From NCBI GenBank assembly GCA_030562195.1, contig JAUJPP010000003.1, positions 47,498,602 through 47,562,601 on the forward strand: a stretch of 64,000 bases of DNA, in the 5' to 3' direction. The notes beneath the pieces are model-generated. The model worked only from the letters and a program-made list of their open reading frames with translations. It made no database searches and was not told where the DNA came from. Below, piece by piece: positions 39,401-54,400 of the stretch (its first letter is position 1; every line of letters begins with the position of its first letter). The DNA comes from Nipponacmea schrenckii (taxonomy: Eukaryota > Mollusca > Gastropoda > Lottiidae). The translations under genes and the position numbers were made by a program.

Positions 39401-42400
39401 ACTATTTCCATTGCCTTCATCATTTTATCCATGTCCATCTTCTGCATTATATTATACATGCCTGTGAATGATTCTAGAGTATCAGGGTTAGCCAACATAT
39501 CTGCTGTTCTTTCTGTGTAGTCCATCAAACTGATCCAATCAAAACTCATATTGTATTTTATTCCTGGATTATTCCAATACCTTACTGTCATATCCATCTA
39601 CAATGTATAAATATAATACATAAATTATTTCTGTGTCCACAACATTTCTTAATATAAAGATGATATTGTAAAATCATATTGTAAAAACTATGTGTCTTCT
39701 AAAAAGGCATCTGAAAATATATATAAAAAGTTTCAGTGTTCTGAAATTAAACAGTAGAATTTTTTTCAAATTTGTTCACCTGAGTTATGAGTTTATTCTG
39801 TTCAGGATTCACTCCTCCTAGAGTTTTTACAACTTCATCCCAGTCAGTATCACAAACAACAGTTTCTATCTCAGCCATGGGAACATAATACGGCACCTCC
39901 ATTTTATCCATCCAGTTATCACTACATACAGTTTTAAACATGTCATCACTTTCAATCAGTTCATAGATCTACAAAAATATAAATTTCCATTAACAAATTT
40001 TCAATACAGGTACTAATACTATACTTTACTTTTCAATCAAAACCTTTACTTTCTAGCCTTTCTTAATGAAATGAGTTATCTTTTATGTTTTATAAGAGAG
40101 ATCCTGAAGAGATCCTTTCATGTATATGATACAATAACAAGCCAAGTAAGGAACAGATCTAAGTAAAGTATATCCCCGTATAATGATGACTGTAGTTTGA
40201 TCTTCGAGGCTTTTAACAAACTGTTTGTATCAGTCATTTGCTGAGTTGTTTTAAACCTATGGACGACAACTAAATGTTTTCTTAAATGCCTAAAATTTAC
40301 AATATCAATGAAAAAGACGTCTGGATCATACTACATGTAACTTTCAACTGAAATTAAGATCCAGTGGTTCTGAAACTATGATTGCTCAAATTCAACATTT
40401 CACGCCAAATCATTTTTCTGAAGTGGGAATAACTCACACAAACAATAGAGCCAAAAACATTGTATATAAATGAATGAGGACAAAGTTCATCAATTAAAAG
40501 ATATCAACTTACAACTGTGGGATCTTCCATCATGCCCATAATAGCTCTAGTAAGTTCTGGAGCATATTCAGAACCATATATCATCAGTTTACCAAGTGGA
40601 CTGTTATTACTATACATATCTACAACATAATATATTCCAATTATTAGATAATGGAAGATCATGGAAAGGAGATGGATAAGAGAGCATCAATTGTCTGAGT
40701 GCTTATGACAGGCTAAAACCCAGAGCCTGAATATTTTGTGCATGGAATAAGTGAGGATGCTCTTTTCCAGAGGGTGGTCGGAGCGACTGAGGACATTTAG
40801 CTTTCAGTTTTGTCGAAGAGATACTATTCGATATGATCAGTGAGGGGAAAACTGGGAGGGTTGAAAAAATGTAATCTGCTTGGGACTGATCGAATCAGAA
40901 GTGCTGGTTACGGATGTCACTCTATAAAAGCTGGAGAAGAGTCAGATCTAAACACAACAGTTTTATAATACAGATTGCAAATATCTCTTCAATCATCAAC
41001 AAATAATGGTAAATATTAAACAAATCATCAAGTTCCTCATATTGTCATACCTGTTGTCATTTTCATCTGACCATAAGTATATTCCATCACTAGATTGGCC
41101 ATGTGGACTATCTGAGACATTGGTTCTACCACAGGTTCTTTATACATTGTTTGTCCTAAGGCTCTTCCCATAGCAATAATACTGTAAGAAAATACCATGC
41201 TTATTTAATTAAATACAGTTTTTTTACCTTGCTTTAATGGCGTCAATTAATTATACTTCCTATTGGTAGTAGAATTTGCTGGATGAGGACACTTGCATAA
41301 GTACACACATTTGTGATACAGTGAAACCCCTCCTAACCACATCCTCTATATAACAATTTCCCTTGTAAACTGGCATATTTTAAAACTGAACTGTCATCTG
41401 AATTCGTATTAAATGACTTTAAAATGTTGACCGCATAACAGATGAATACGACCACTTTAAAATATATTTTCTGTTTTAACACAGGCAGAAACTGCAACAT
41501 AATTAAGGTCTAATCCATGTTCTCATCAATATAAATGTTCACACCAAATTTGATTCAAAACAGATGAAACCTAGTCTTTATTGTATTTACTAACTAATTT
41601 TCATGAGTTTGGACTAAGTCAAGGGCAATAACTACTTGTTCAAGATCTCACCAATAAAAATGATCACATCAAATTTCATTCAAATCAGAAGAAAACTGTA
41701 TTTTCTATTGCAATCACAAGCCAATTTCGCAGTGTTTTGACTTAGTCAAGTGCAATAACTCAAAAAAAGTTTTTCAAAAAATCGTCTATTTTGTACTTGA
41801 CCAAGATCTCATCAATTTCAATGATCAGATAAAAACTGTTGTCTCTGTGGTGTTCACAAGTCCAATTTAACTGAAAAAATGTTCACCAAAATACCTTCAC
41901 TATCAAACTTGTTTAAGATCTCATCAATATAAATGATCACAGCAAGTTTTATTTAAATCCCACAAAAACTGTAGTCTCTATCACGTTTACAAGCAATTGT
42001 GGACGGACGGACCGACAGACAGGGGTGACGACAATATACGACCACATTATAATGTGGGGGTATAAAAAGCAATGTGACATATGCCCACCAACAGCTTTGA
42101 TTCTGCAATGTTGTCCATTCACATCTGGTTCAAGTCTATTCTATAAAGAATATTAAGCAGACAAAATAAAACTCGAAGGAAACCGGATAAATAATTGTTA
42201 TCTGTAGAGTAAGCAGAGTTGCACTATGAAAATGAGAACATAAGTCAGACACAATATTTTGGTGAAAAAATTATCGGATCATTACGAAATTCAACGTGTA
42301 TTGACAATAACCCCCCATTTCATGTGGGCGTATAAAAATGAACGGATCATCACAAAAATTGATAGGGAACATCTTTATAATCCCACTGACACACACAAAA

Positions 42401-45400
42401 AAATCTATAGAATTGTAGCATGTAAAGAGAGAATAAAGTCAGAAGAGAGAGAAGAAAGCCAGAAGAGAAGAGGCAAAAGAAAGTCAGAAGAGAGCAAAAG
42501 GAAAGTCAGACGTTAAAAAATTAAGTTAAAGATAGAGAGAAAGTCACAATACAAATAGATATACACTGTATATGTTTATATACTCTTCATAATAAGATGG
42601 TCAAATTTTGGACACATTTATAACTTCAAGCTTCAATGGTTTTCACAAATTTATTCAACAGAAAATCTAGTTCAAAAACAAGACTTTCAAAATATACATT
42701 CTTTCAATCCATTTCGCAATCCCAAACATTTCAAAGGGTTTTTAAAATAGATTGCAAAATAATGTCAGTAAAGTCAGAAAAGAGGGAAGACAGAAGAGGG
42801 AAGAATGTCAAAAAGATGGAGAGTAAGTCAGAAAGAATAAAGTAAGTCAGAAAAGAGGAAAGTAAGTAGAGGGAAGAATTTCAAAAAGATACAGAAGAAA
42901 GTCAGAGGAGAGAAAAGAAAGTCAGAAGAGAGCAAAACAAAGTCAGAAGAGAAAAGAGCAAAACAAAGTCAGAAGGGAGCAAAAGGAAAGTCAGACGAAA
43001 GAAAATTAAGTCAAAACAGAGAGAGAGAGCAAGTCAAAAAATAGAGAAAGTCAGAAAAGAGAAAAACAAAATACAAATAGAAATCTATGTTTAAACACTT
43101 GATATACTCTTCATACTAAGATGGTCCAATTTTGGACAGTCAATGGTTCAATGGTTTTCTCACATTTATTCAACAGAAAAACAAGACTTTCAAAATATAC
43201 ATTCTTTCAATCCATTTCGCAATCCCAAACATTTCTAAAGGTTTTTAAGTACGGTAATGTATTATATCAATAGATTGCGAAATAATGTCAGTAATTTTAC
43301 TTTATTCATTGTACTCATTATAAAGTTATTCTCTCCTGATCTGTCCCTGACATTCTTTACATTTCATAATACTATTGAATAACCCGGTTCAATTATGTTT
43401 GATGAATGTGACACAAATGCAAAATACTGTATTTTGCTATAGATATATCAAACAAGAGAAGGATTAAAATTTTTATCATGTAATGATCTTAATTGCTGTA
43501 GAAACATGTCAAACTCTTATAGATTATGTTATTAAAGAAATTTATGTATGAGGTATTATCAAATTGAACTGACAGTGCATAAAACCTATATCGTATAATC
43601 TATCTAGCTGGTTGATCAGATTGTTTTTAATATAAAAGATAAGCCTAATTCTGTTAAAGATTGTTTGTAAAAATTAAACTTTTAATCAAACGTTTTTACC
43701 ATCTCCACAACAATATGTAGTGTACTCTGTGACATTCAATAAGCTGGTCAGAATCTGTTGAATCTGTTTTATTGAAATGTAAAATAAAATGTATCCAGAA
43801 ATATTGCCATGTATGACAACAACAAAATATTGTATATTTCGCAAATTTTGTTGCAGGTGCTTGGCTTTACCAAACTGATCTAAAGAGAACTTATTAACCA
43901 TGATATTCTCATGTCAAGTAGTCTGTAATGCAATAACTTATAGTAAACTAAATTATTAAATATCAAATATCAAATCTAAGAAAAACTGTATTTTCATTAC
44001 TTACATAGGTTTATGTTACAATTTCTACATTGATTCATAGAGAGATATTAATGAAAACCTTAAACAATTTCCTTTATAAATAAAAATAAATGCAATTTGC
44101 AAATCTAAATAAAAACTAGCATTGCTTACAATTATGAACGTATTCCGAGAGCCTTAAAATATTATTTATGCTAAATTTGCAATGACCTACATCTAGACAA
44201 TATATTGAATATCATTTGACCTAGTTTTCAAACTCATAAAATAATTAGGTCACACCTTCCGTAACGGTTAAAAATGGCAAAAATATGAAAATTATCAATT
44301 TTTGCTGTATTTAAGTACACTTATCTCTATGAATTTTTTAAGTAAGCCAAATTAAAAAATACCTACTCGTAGACAATATATTGAATATTATTTGACTTAA
44401 TTTTCAAGGTCATAGATTAAGTGGGTCACTACATCTTCCGTAGCCGTTAAAATGACCTAATTTTGAAAAAATCGAAATTTGAATAATTCGAAAAAAAATA
44501 CGAAATTTAAAAATCGGCCTCCTAGAAAAGGTAGATAATGATCCAATGTATCTATGTGCTAAATTTCATTGAAATCGGTCTATCAATAGTGTCTGAATTA
44601 CGGCTTTAAGAATTGTAACGAAAATTCAAAATGGCGGCCGATATGGCAGCTTGACTAAATTATTTAGGTCAAATCGATTACTATTGACAAGTTATTTATA
44701 AAACAGTTTTCACTTTTCACCTAGCTGGAGTTACGTAATTACGTCATTTGAGGCTAAACCGGAAGTCAGATTTTTTTTTCAAAATTTTTCAAAAATTATA
44801 ATCATATCGCCTATCAACTGGTAAAGTTTCAAAATTTTACCATTTATATTACACGAGTAATCACGGTCTGAAATTTTTGCCGATGACCCTTGAATTTCGA
44901 ATTGCTAATCGTAAGTAAAAGATTTAACCGAATTGCATAAAACCTATAATTGTTAGTTAACAAATACATTGAAGTTTTCAAATCTGAAAATTCGGTCGAA
45001 ATCGAACTGAAAATAAACTTGCTAAAGCAAAAAAACCTCGACTTCCTGATCTCACTTCCAATTACAATTGCCTTCTGAAGGATAATGATTAACTTTAAAC
45101 ATAAATTTAAAGTTTTAATTGGTCAGAATATCAAATTGAGATTTTGAAGCCTCTGATTAAGTTCTCTGATAAATTATGAGTGTATTTAATGTAAGTAATT
45201 CTCAGTCTAATCCCCATTTTAGAGAATAATGTACTCAAAAATATTGGACTGATGGTCGTTTGCCAGTACCAATATATAAGATATTGGTCAGCAAAGACAA
45301 AATTTGTAGATATCTTTCATTTTAAATTGAAAGTGCTTTTGTACTGCCCAGAAAAGATAATATTTTATTTTTTTAGTAACACACCATGTCACAGTTTGGA

Positions 45401-48400
45401 TGGTATGTTGAAATAAATAACAATATACTTTAATCTTTAGAAATAGGTAGGACATTATATAACAACAAATTTACACTATTATATTATTATTGCTTGAAAG
45501 AGACTCCTCTGTGAATTGAAATGTTGCTTAAATTAAAAAGAAGTAGTATATCCATAATAGTGTAATTTTTTCTTATATAATATAATTGTTATTTCATGTT
45601 CCTCTAATCCCTTTCTAATGATATATCTTGTGCTTCTTTACATATGCCTATTTCTATATGTCTTATAAACAGAATATTTCAAATATATGTTCAGGAGACT
45701 CCATTTTAAAGTGTTTATCCACATGATATCCCACAATCAAAAAAACAATACTCTAGTAACACTCTTACCTTGTGCCTGCATAGTTAGTATTCATCATTTC
45801 TAACACTGGATACCATTCTGCCTTATTGAGATCAACACCATTAGCTTTAAACTGAGAGAACAGGTCTCCCCAGGTTTGTTTGGTTACCTTACTAAACCTC
45901 ATAGCTGTCTCCATCATATCTCTAGTTGTGAAAAACAACATTGATAGTGCTGCATCCTCATCATATGTTATAACACTCTCACCAACTATATCACCAATTA
46001 TATTCACAGTTTCATTGATCTATAACAGTTGAAAAATTGATTAAAAAAAAAGCCACATTAAGAGAAAATACGAAGGAAAAGTAGCAGAAAGGAAAGGATA
46101 AAAACGTAGTTTTACAATATTCTAGAAAAATCCATCCATAATAATCGTTCTATTTAAACTTTTACAAGATTAGTAATAGTTGTAAAAGGCACTTGTAGTT
46201 TTTTTTGGTGCAAGTTATTGGGAAAATCCAATGGCTCTATGAAAAAAATATTCAAGTTGGAGGCCGTGAACTGTGGAATACAGAGGCATCCAAAAGTTCT
46301 GTATAAGACATCTGAATCTATGTGATATATAACATGTTATATCTGTATATCTTTATATCAACAGACATTTCCAAACAAAATCACAGAATCATACTACACT
46401 ATATCCAATACAATGATGCTGTAATCTGTGGTCTCCATTACTTACAATGTTCTCTATCTTGTCAATTTCAAAAGTTTCTAGAAATTTCTGGAAGGCATTG
46501 GCAGCATCAACGTTACATAATATAGGTCGTAGTTGATTGGCTGTGTCTTGGCCCACCTCTGATTGGATGGTATCAACAACACCAGTACATACAGACAGAT
46601 ACGAAAAGGAATTCTCAAATATTTTCTACAAAAATATAAACTATGATGTTACAATAGTCATATTTGCTGGAAATATGAGATAAAATGAAAATATTGTCAC
46701 TATTGCAAAATAACACATACTAATGAGAAAATTAAAAGGGATATCAGGTTTGAGCATGTTCATCTTCCAGACAAAGTTTTAACAGTTTAATGGACAATAT
46801 TGAAGCTGAATCGGACTACCTTTGAAGGTTGCAAGGTAAATTATAGTCTCAATTTGATGGATAGTAATGTTCAATGGCAACCATTTAATTTTCAAATTAA
46901 ATCAACCTCTATCACCATTATATATGACACAATAACAATTTTAAGTATCAAGAATTCTTTGTATTTGAACAGGAAAAAACCCCTAAATAACTGATATGAA
47001 ACTTACAGCTATAACTTTGGAGTCGGTAAAAGCATCCAATACAGCATGTGTTACATTGGGTCCTTTAGAAATCAACTGACTTAAACTGGTAGATAGACTT
47101 CCTTCATCACCCAAAACCTCCAGCATTGCTTCTTCTAATCCTAAAAAAAATACATAAATATCATAATTAGGACTACAAAAAAGACAAATTATATTTAAGC
47201 TATTATTTTGATAACTTTTCTTTTAGATTAAAAAGTCATCAAATGTTTTACAGTCAAGTTTTTGTCAACAATACAGCATCACAAAGGTAAATCTCCATTC
47301 CTCTCAACTCTGAAATAGGTTTGTAAGAAATTTCAAGCAAATGATGGAAAGATATTTACTTTTTAGATATTTCTAATATTCAAAGTAATCAGTTTAAAAC
47401 TTACCTAATGTTTGTGTTAATGTTATGTTTACCAGTTTCATCATCTTGTTCATTAAGGACACAGCAGGGGCTGTCATATTCCATAAAGACGTCTTTTCTA
47501 GAGTTTCTTGAAATTCATTTAGAGAGTCAGTGATATCTCTAAAAACAATCAAATCAGATTTTATTACACTTTTATTCAAAGAGGAAAAATAATTATTAGA
47601 ACAAACATTCTAAATAAACTTGTAATAAAAAAAATATTAGATAATCTTGGAGTTTCAGCAGGAGTGAAATATGAAATTGACCCTAATTTTACATTAACAT
47701 AATCAACTTACTTGTCCTGAAGAACACCATTTACAGCTTGGTTGAAAATATCTCCAACATTGAGATCTGCAATGGCCTCTATAATCATCTGGACTTCATT
47801 TGACATTCCCTTCATGGCCATTTCTAAATTACTCAGAAATCCATTTGTGATATCAACTATGTCATCGCTTGTTCCGTTAAACTTTCCCTCTATCATTTGT
47901 ATCATTTTATCTACCATCATTACTCCTGATTTAATACTCTCCCAGATCGGACAATTTGGTTTCAGTTGGTTTATAATGGGATCTAACATGACCACCAGTT
48001 CTTTTATCCTAAAGATGACAACATTTTCAGCAGGGATGCAGCAGGGATGCTTTATGGATAGAATAGGGTGTTTAACATTGGCTAGGGACAATAGAACCTA
48101 TTGGAATACAGCCCAACTTCCCCAATGTTTTTGAACAGTCTTGTTATTTACATTGATCAGGATGAACTGAATTTATACTTCTATTATATTAAGATATGTT
48201 CCAAAAGCATGTCATTATAACATAGTGTTATCAATATGTTCAAACTATTTACTTACGGAGCTAATCCAGCATCACTTCCCTCAAACATTTTTATCCATTG
48301 TGGTACCTTTCTTAGAATGCCTGACAGATCTTTAATGGAGGACATGGATTTCAGTGCTTTCATGACAGAAGGTGAGGACATGACCAAATCAAACATGTCA

Positions 48401-51400
48401 GCTATATCATTGAAACCCTGAGATACTGTATAACTTCCTTCTAGTGTCTCTTTAAACTTCTCAAATAATCCCAACTAAAACATAACCGTCAAAGTTTGGT
48501 TGGTTGAAATATGGTTGCATAATATTATTATTTACATGTAACAATTGAGGCTTGAACACAGACAGGAATAATACAGCTGAATGGAAAGCAGCTTGGAAGA
48601 ACTGGATTAGGAGTTTTTGATAACAAACATCACATAGTGCCATATTTATTTGGTTTTATTTTACTTCATGCCTGTCATTGAAGAAATACAAGACATACTC
48701 ACCAATCGAACTATTTCAGCAACATCAAGATGTCTCTGTAACAACAGAGATACCTCTGGGATCTTGTCTGTATCAATATTACAGAGATCATGTGATACAT
48801 CTGAGATATTAACAGAATCAGCAAACAGAAGATATGATTTTAATTTATCTGGTGTACAAATAATACTCCTTAAATCTGTATAACCCAATAGATCCAAGAT
48901 CTGTAATTAAGTATACATTTAATAAAAGACTGCATAACAAAAGACATAATGAGGTAACTCCTGATTTATGATTATCATCACATCATTATCATGTGTCATT
49001 ATCATAAAGTTCTCTTTTTACTGATGAAAAGGTTTCTCTGTATTATCAAACAGGAGTTTTCCTATTGTAAGACAGATGTATCTGTTTTGTCAGACAGCTG
49101 TTTTCACATTGTCAGACAGGTGTATCTGTATTGTCAGACAAGTGTTATGAATGTTTAGTAGATATGTCAGAAAGTATTGTCAGCTAGGTATCTGTGTATT
49201 GTCAGACAGGTGTCCATTCATTGTCAGATAAATCGTAACTTGTTGTGCTATCATTAGGTTTTTCTTTCTGGAACAAAATGTCCATAAAAGCTAAATAAAT
49301 CAGTGATTATAGAGCTTACTTATAATAACATACTTACTGATGTTATGTTTAATGTTGAATTAAATAAAGCATCTACAGTTTCAGGATTTGAGAATCCATA
49401 ATCTTTCAACAGAATTTCTTTGACCTTGTCAGAATCTCGAATCAAATTCTTCAATTGTAATGTCTTTTCTGAGGATATAAATTATTTTTAATGACATTTC
49501 AAAATGAATGGCTAACTCTCATAGAAACATATCATATTAGGTCAATTCTCATTATGATTCAAATTGTTGGTGTTGTATGTAACTTTAACAACAGGTGATA
49601 GAAGACAAAAGCAATAATGATTTTGTGTCCAACAGGTAATATTTTAATCTTACTATATAAGCATTTATCAGTGTTTATTGAAAAATCAGAGTCTTTGGAT
49701 TGGTACCAATGATGTCTAAATGTCTGAAATATTAATGAAACCTAAATATAAATACCAATATTTACCCATTTCAGTCAATAAAGAATTGTTGGACATCACT
49801 TTATTTAGAGTTTTGATGATCTTGACACCCTTATCCATAGAGTACAGTGCTTCCACCGTGTCTTTGGAACCAATATAAGGTGCCATATCAGACACCAAGG
49901 CTGAAATTCTAAATTATCAAAAATTATGTACATATGAATTTTGATTAATAAAAAAACTTTAAATATTAATAATGATCATTGTAAGAGATTTAAGGGTGAG
50001 ATAGTATCCTGTCCTATCATTTAACGTATTGCTTGTTGACACATTTTAAGTCAGATCAACTTTAAGTCTAGAACCTTTCTCTTACCTGTATGTAACATCT
50101 TTGGCAACTTCCAATTCCTCTTTAGTTCTGCATTCATTTTCTAAATTACAAACAAACGTCTGGAGAAATGGTACCACACCAGCACTTGGCATAGCTCTTT
50201 CTTGAAAGTGACCTTTTAAAAAAAATAGCTGATAAGTCTATCTGGTAGGTTATTTTATTCAAACAAAACAAAAACAAGGTTAAAACATACTGGACTCAAA
50301 AAGTGGTCAAGTAATAGCTACTCATCACACTTAAGTTAGGGTTCTGAAATGAGAGAGGGCAACACCTTCTGTGTAAATTTGGTCCCATTGTCTCAATAAA
50401 AATATTACTATACATAGCAAAGTACATTTGTATTTTATTTCCCACAATATTTCCAGAGATCGTAATTATTTAACAACTAAATAAGGAATAATAAGGTAGG
50501 TTCTAAAATAAACAAAATGCTTCAGGACATCTAGTAAATAAAAAAAGGGGGTTGGGGGATTACAATTCTGTTAACATTCTGTTTGGACAGTAATTGGTTT
50601 AGTTACAAATACAGTTACATAATACTTACATGTTTTCTTTTCAACAGGTGGAACCCCCTGTCTAATAACAGTGACTATTATTACTATAAATATTGGCCAC
50701 AATACTTCTAATGCAAGGATACCCTGAAATATAAATGGAAAACAATAATCAAACTGGATTTCACAAATAAAAAATACACAAAAATCAAAAAATATTTATA
50801 AAGGAAAAATCAGGGTTTGGAAAAGGCCAGGTCTTCGAGATAACAGAGTCCCGATCCCAGTCTGGGTCCAGTCCATGGGAGCATAATAACAAGATACCAT
50901 AAATATTCAGAGCTAAAAAACAAGAAGGAAATCATATTCTTACATTAATTAAAGGATTAGAAATTACAAACTTATACAAACAATGTTTATTTAAAATAAT
51001 ATAATGCTACATTTCAAACAGTCAATATCACGAGCTTTTGATTTTGTCTTTGTAATGTTAGCACTAAAGATCTTTATATATTGTCTTTTTCAAGTAACAA
51101 CCTCTTATAAACATCAATGCATCAGCTAGGCGGTCACTCAGTATACACCAAAATTTTGTTTCAAATCCTGACGATGCCAAGAAAGTCTGTTCTGCCTCCA
51201 CACTGGTTGGTTTGTGTGACCCAAGTGCATGATAGAGAAGTTCAGGTTTCCGTGGCCTCTTCCCTGTTGATTGGCTACCTACAGTCTGAATTCATTAGAT
51301 ACATCAATGGAGTTTGGTGTGGAACAAGCCAGAATTTCATCCAATACCTTTTCAGCGATTGTTGTTACATCCTCATCGCTAACATTGTGAGCAGGATAAC

Positions 51401-54400
51401 CATCAACAGCAGCTTCCGATTCTCCCAGGCACAACTCTCTTATCAACCGAGTGGCAGTTTCTCTCATTTGATTTTTCCTTCTCATTTCGAATATTTGAAA
51501 TTTGGCTGGCGTTTTCATACATTCAGCATTGTGTAAGTCAATGTATCTGTAATAATCCAGGATTGCCTTTGTTCAATGAATCTTCTGGTGATGGATTGAA
51601 ACAGTCTAATTCTCAAGTAATATCGATTTTGATGTCTTTGGAGCATTTTTAGTAGAAAATCGAATATTGTATCTGCTTTTAGTAAGTTGATGTTCCATTC
51701 ATATAGCTTTACAACAGCGAACTTCACTGGTATATGTCACTTGCTGAGAAATTCTCTGCTTTATTGTGGAAGTCCACAATCAACTTGTGGATACAAAACT
51801 TGATTTCAAGAAATCTTTCCACCATGGCTAGGCAGCTATTCCATCTTGTTTTTTCATTGAGATCCGATGCAAGTTTGGAGATTCGTTTCTTATGTATGTA
51901 CACCTGCGCAAATCAATTTTCAGCAGGCCACATTTAATGGTTCTGACAACTTTTCTCTCCTTTTTAACGACTTTGTTGATGCTGAAATTGATGGCTCTGG
52001 CTAGTCCGAGGTTCCACAACTCTGTCTCTCTGTGGAGATTGTTGTTGATTTAGCGTCTATTTCTTGTGGAAGTCCACTCGTCTATGGTTTCAGCTGACAA
52101 TCCTGGAGAATAATATTCCATATTTTATTATTGCAGTGTGATAAATCATAGCCGCTGTCCGAAATAGCCTTTCGTATGAATCCATCTGCACACTAGATTG
52201 ATGAGAAACAATTCACGGCAGTTAGCTTTACGATTATGACTGGTAGACAGCTGTCATCGATGTCTATCAGATATTTTTTGTCTTTTGGACTTTGGCTGTT
52301 GAGTCTATTCTGATGCAGATGGTCTCTGATTGTCATGAATATCAGGGTGTTTGGTTTTTATCTGTTTTTTCATGGAACTTGTATTATTGCAGAAACTGAC
52401 AAAATGACTGGGCACCCAGGTCTTCAATTCCCTGGTCCTGGCTCAATTGCCATCCATGGGACTTAGTCATCTCATTTTTTATTTTATATTCCTGCCATCT
52501 TACTTCCATTGAGAAGTCTATCTTTAATTCTTAAGTAAAATTAAAAGAGTTGGAATGAAAGAAAAACAAACAAAAAAACAACAATATTTATCTATATCAA
52601 CCTTATTTATAGTTAGGGATCTTTTCTTACAGCTGGTCCTTGGCCAAACCACATTGGCCTACCGATTTCAGATGTGATTTATAGCTGGTTCAACCGAAAT
52701 AATTAGTGAAGATGACTTCACAGGCTTACACACATTTGGAATCCAAATCTGCCACTTGCTGACCGTAACCTTGTCAATAGAGTTATGTATTGCAAAGAAT
52801 CGATAGTTTCTGAAAATATTTTGTGAGTTTACTTGCAATAATTGTGGCCAGAATCAAGAAATGGGTAAATCGGAGACACCTTCTCCACTGTTTTCACTGC
52901 CACAACATACAAATTGCAGATGATATGATATGATTAGATAAAATATATATTTCCTATCCTAGAAAAAACATTCAGACTTTTAACTTGTAATGGAATTATA
53001 AGTGATACATTTGAATTCATAGATTTAATAAGCATCGAAAGTAAGCCTGGATAGGTCATTTTGATATTTAGTTTCAGTACTTTCTATTTTCATTTTTGTA
53101 TTAACCGGAAATCAAGTTGCGCTCATCAAAGTTTCTATTATCCAGCCACACGTTGTCTACACGCAGCTACCGATACGGTACTAATCCTGGGCAGTTTCCG
53201 TAAAACTGAATCAGCGCTGAATGCCAGAGTGACTTTCATTGTAGGCCTCGTCGCATTCGTCTCAATTTTGTCTCCTCGTTTACAGGAGAAAACTGGGTAT
53301 GATAAGGCATTTCTTTAGGAATCGATCGCATTACACCTTTCTCTTATAGGTCCCGACTATATAGTTATTTTCAGTTTGCATTCATTTTCTTGTTGAGAGA
53401 ATACTAAATAGAGCTAAAAATTATATTGTTTAAAAACTTAATCACCCTCAGCATGTTTAAAATTACCCCCCTGGACCTAATAACGAGGTATAAGGGCCGG
53501 CTACTTTAGAGTAGTGTCTATAAGACCAAATAATACATTATTTTGTAAGTTGTGAAGATATAATTTATTCTGTTGTCACTTCTGCCCGTTACAGAAATAA
53601 TTGATAATTGATAATAATTTGATCTATCTGTGTGTTGCATGATAGTGGAATCACAAAGAAAATAAGGAGCCATGGGTTCGCCATTACTAATTTAGTTACC
53701 TTGAAACCTGGTGTAATAGGAGTACATTGAATACCAGATAGGCTATGTATAATAATAACTTTAAGATCAATTTATTTACTTAAATGACATCGTATTATTT
53801 CATGTAGGTCTACCTGACATTTAAGGTACAACACAGGAATGTGATACACCAAGTAACATAGTCACGGGGTTTGATAATCCGAATATTCTTTCTCTACATG
53901 ATCAGATTTTCTTTAAATAGAGGTTTGTTTATTGTGTGGGCGGGGTGTATTTGGTTTAGCCATAAATAATTAGGTAATTACAAATGAAATAACGTTAAAA
54001 ACAAAAAACGTACGAAATATTTCAACATTTATTTCTCTCAGTGCACCTTCAATCAGTCAACATTAATCCCATGATATTTGCATTATTGTCGGTGATTGTA
54101 TTGGGAATGAACTTTATTTGATTATCGCACTGTCATCTCTATTCAAGCCAACTACAAACTCAAAATAATTATTTTTTAAAGCAGAATTACTCGGGATAAG
54201 TAGGATAAATACGTAGTAATATTTATATACGCCAAACGTACCATGATAACGCATTAAGAAAATACCAATATAATAAGTATGTATATAGTTATACTAGTGT
54301 ACTATCAATGACCGAATTAGTCAGAATAGATAACTTTTGGAAGATAAATATCAATTATTACTGATGAGTATAATATATGTATAAAGTTTACTACAACAAG

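Larger units (their letters stand above)
1395..50629 (-). other. Introns over 300 bp with no recognised content
   Basis: These introns were read and hold only AT-rich sequence, as far as I can see: 1395-1722, 3923-4237, 6570-6906, 7435-7778 (has a short GC-richer patch at about 7,590-7,730), 9494-10042, 10241-10634, 10760-11138, 12755-13133, 21140-21573, 21810-22223, 22416-23415, 26172-26816, 27345-27758, 27899-28410, 28599-28956, 38307-38650, 39969-40512, 40620-41050, 46020-46445, 46626-47006 and 50213-50629. In the long intron 41182-45768 the stretches 41182-41490, 43295-44113 and 44900-45768 are also unassigned. Confidence 0.6.

Noticed and set aside
42259..42845. Lysine/glutamate/serine-rich plus-strand open frames
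   Set aside because: Created by the purine-rich AAAGTCAGAAGAGAG array; no start context or domain.
51117..51536. Plus-strand open frame of 139 codons as a gene
   Set aside because: It is antisense to the hAT transposase motifs, which make sense on the minus strand.
53061..53318. 85-codon plus-strand open frame in the first intron
   Set aside because: Composition and sequence show nothing recognisable; length is within chance expectation for this much DNA.
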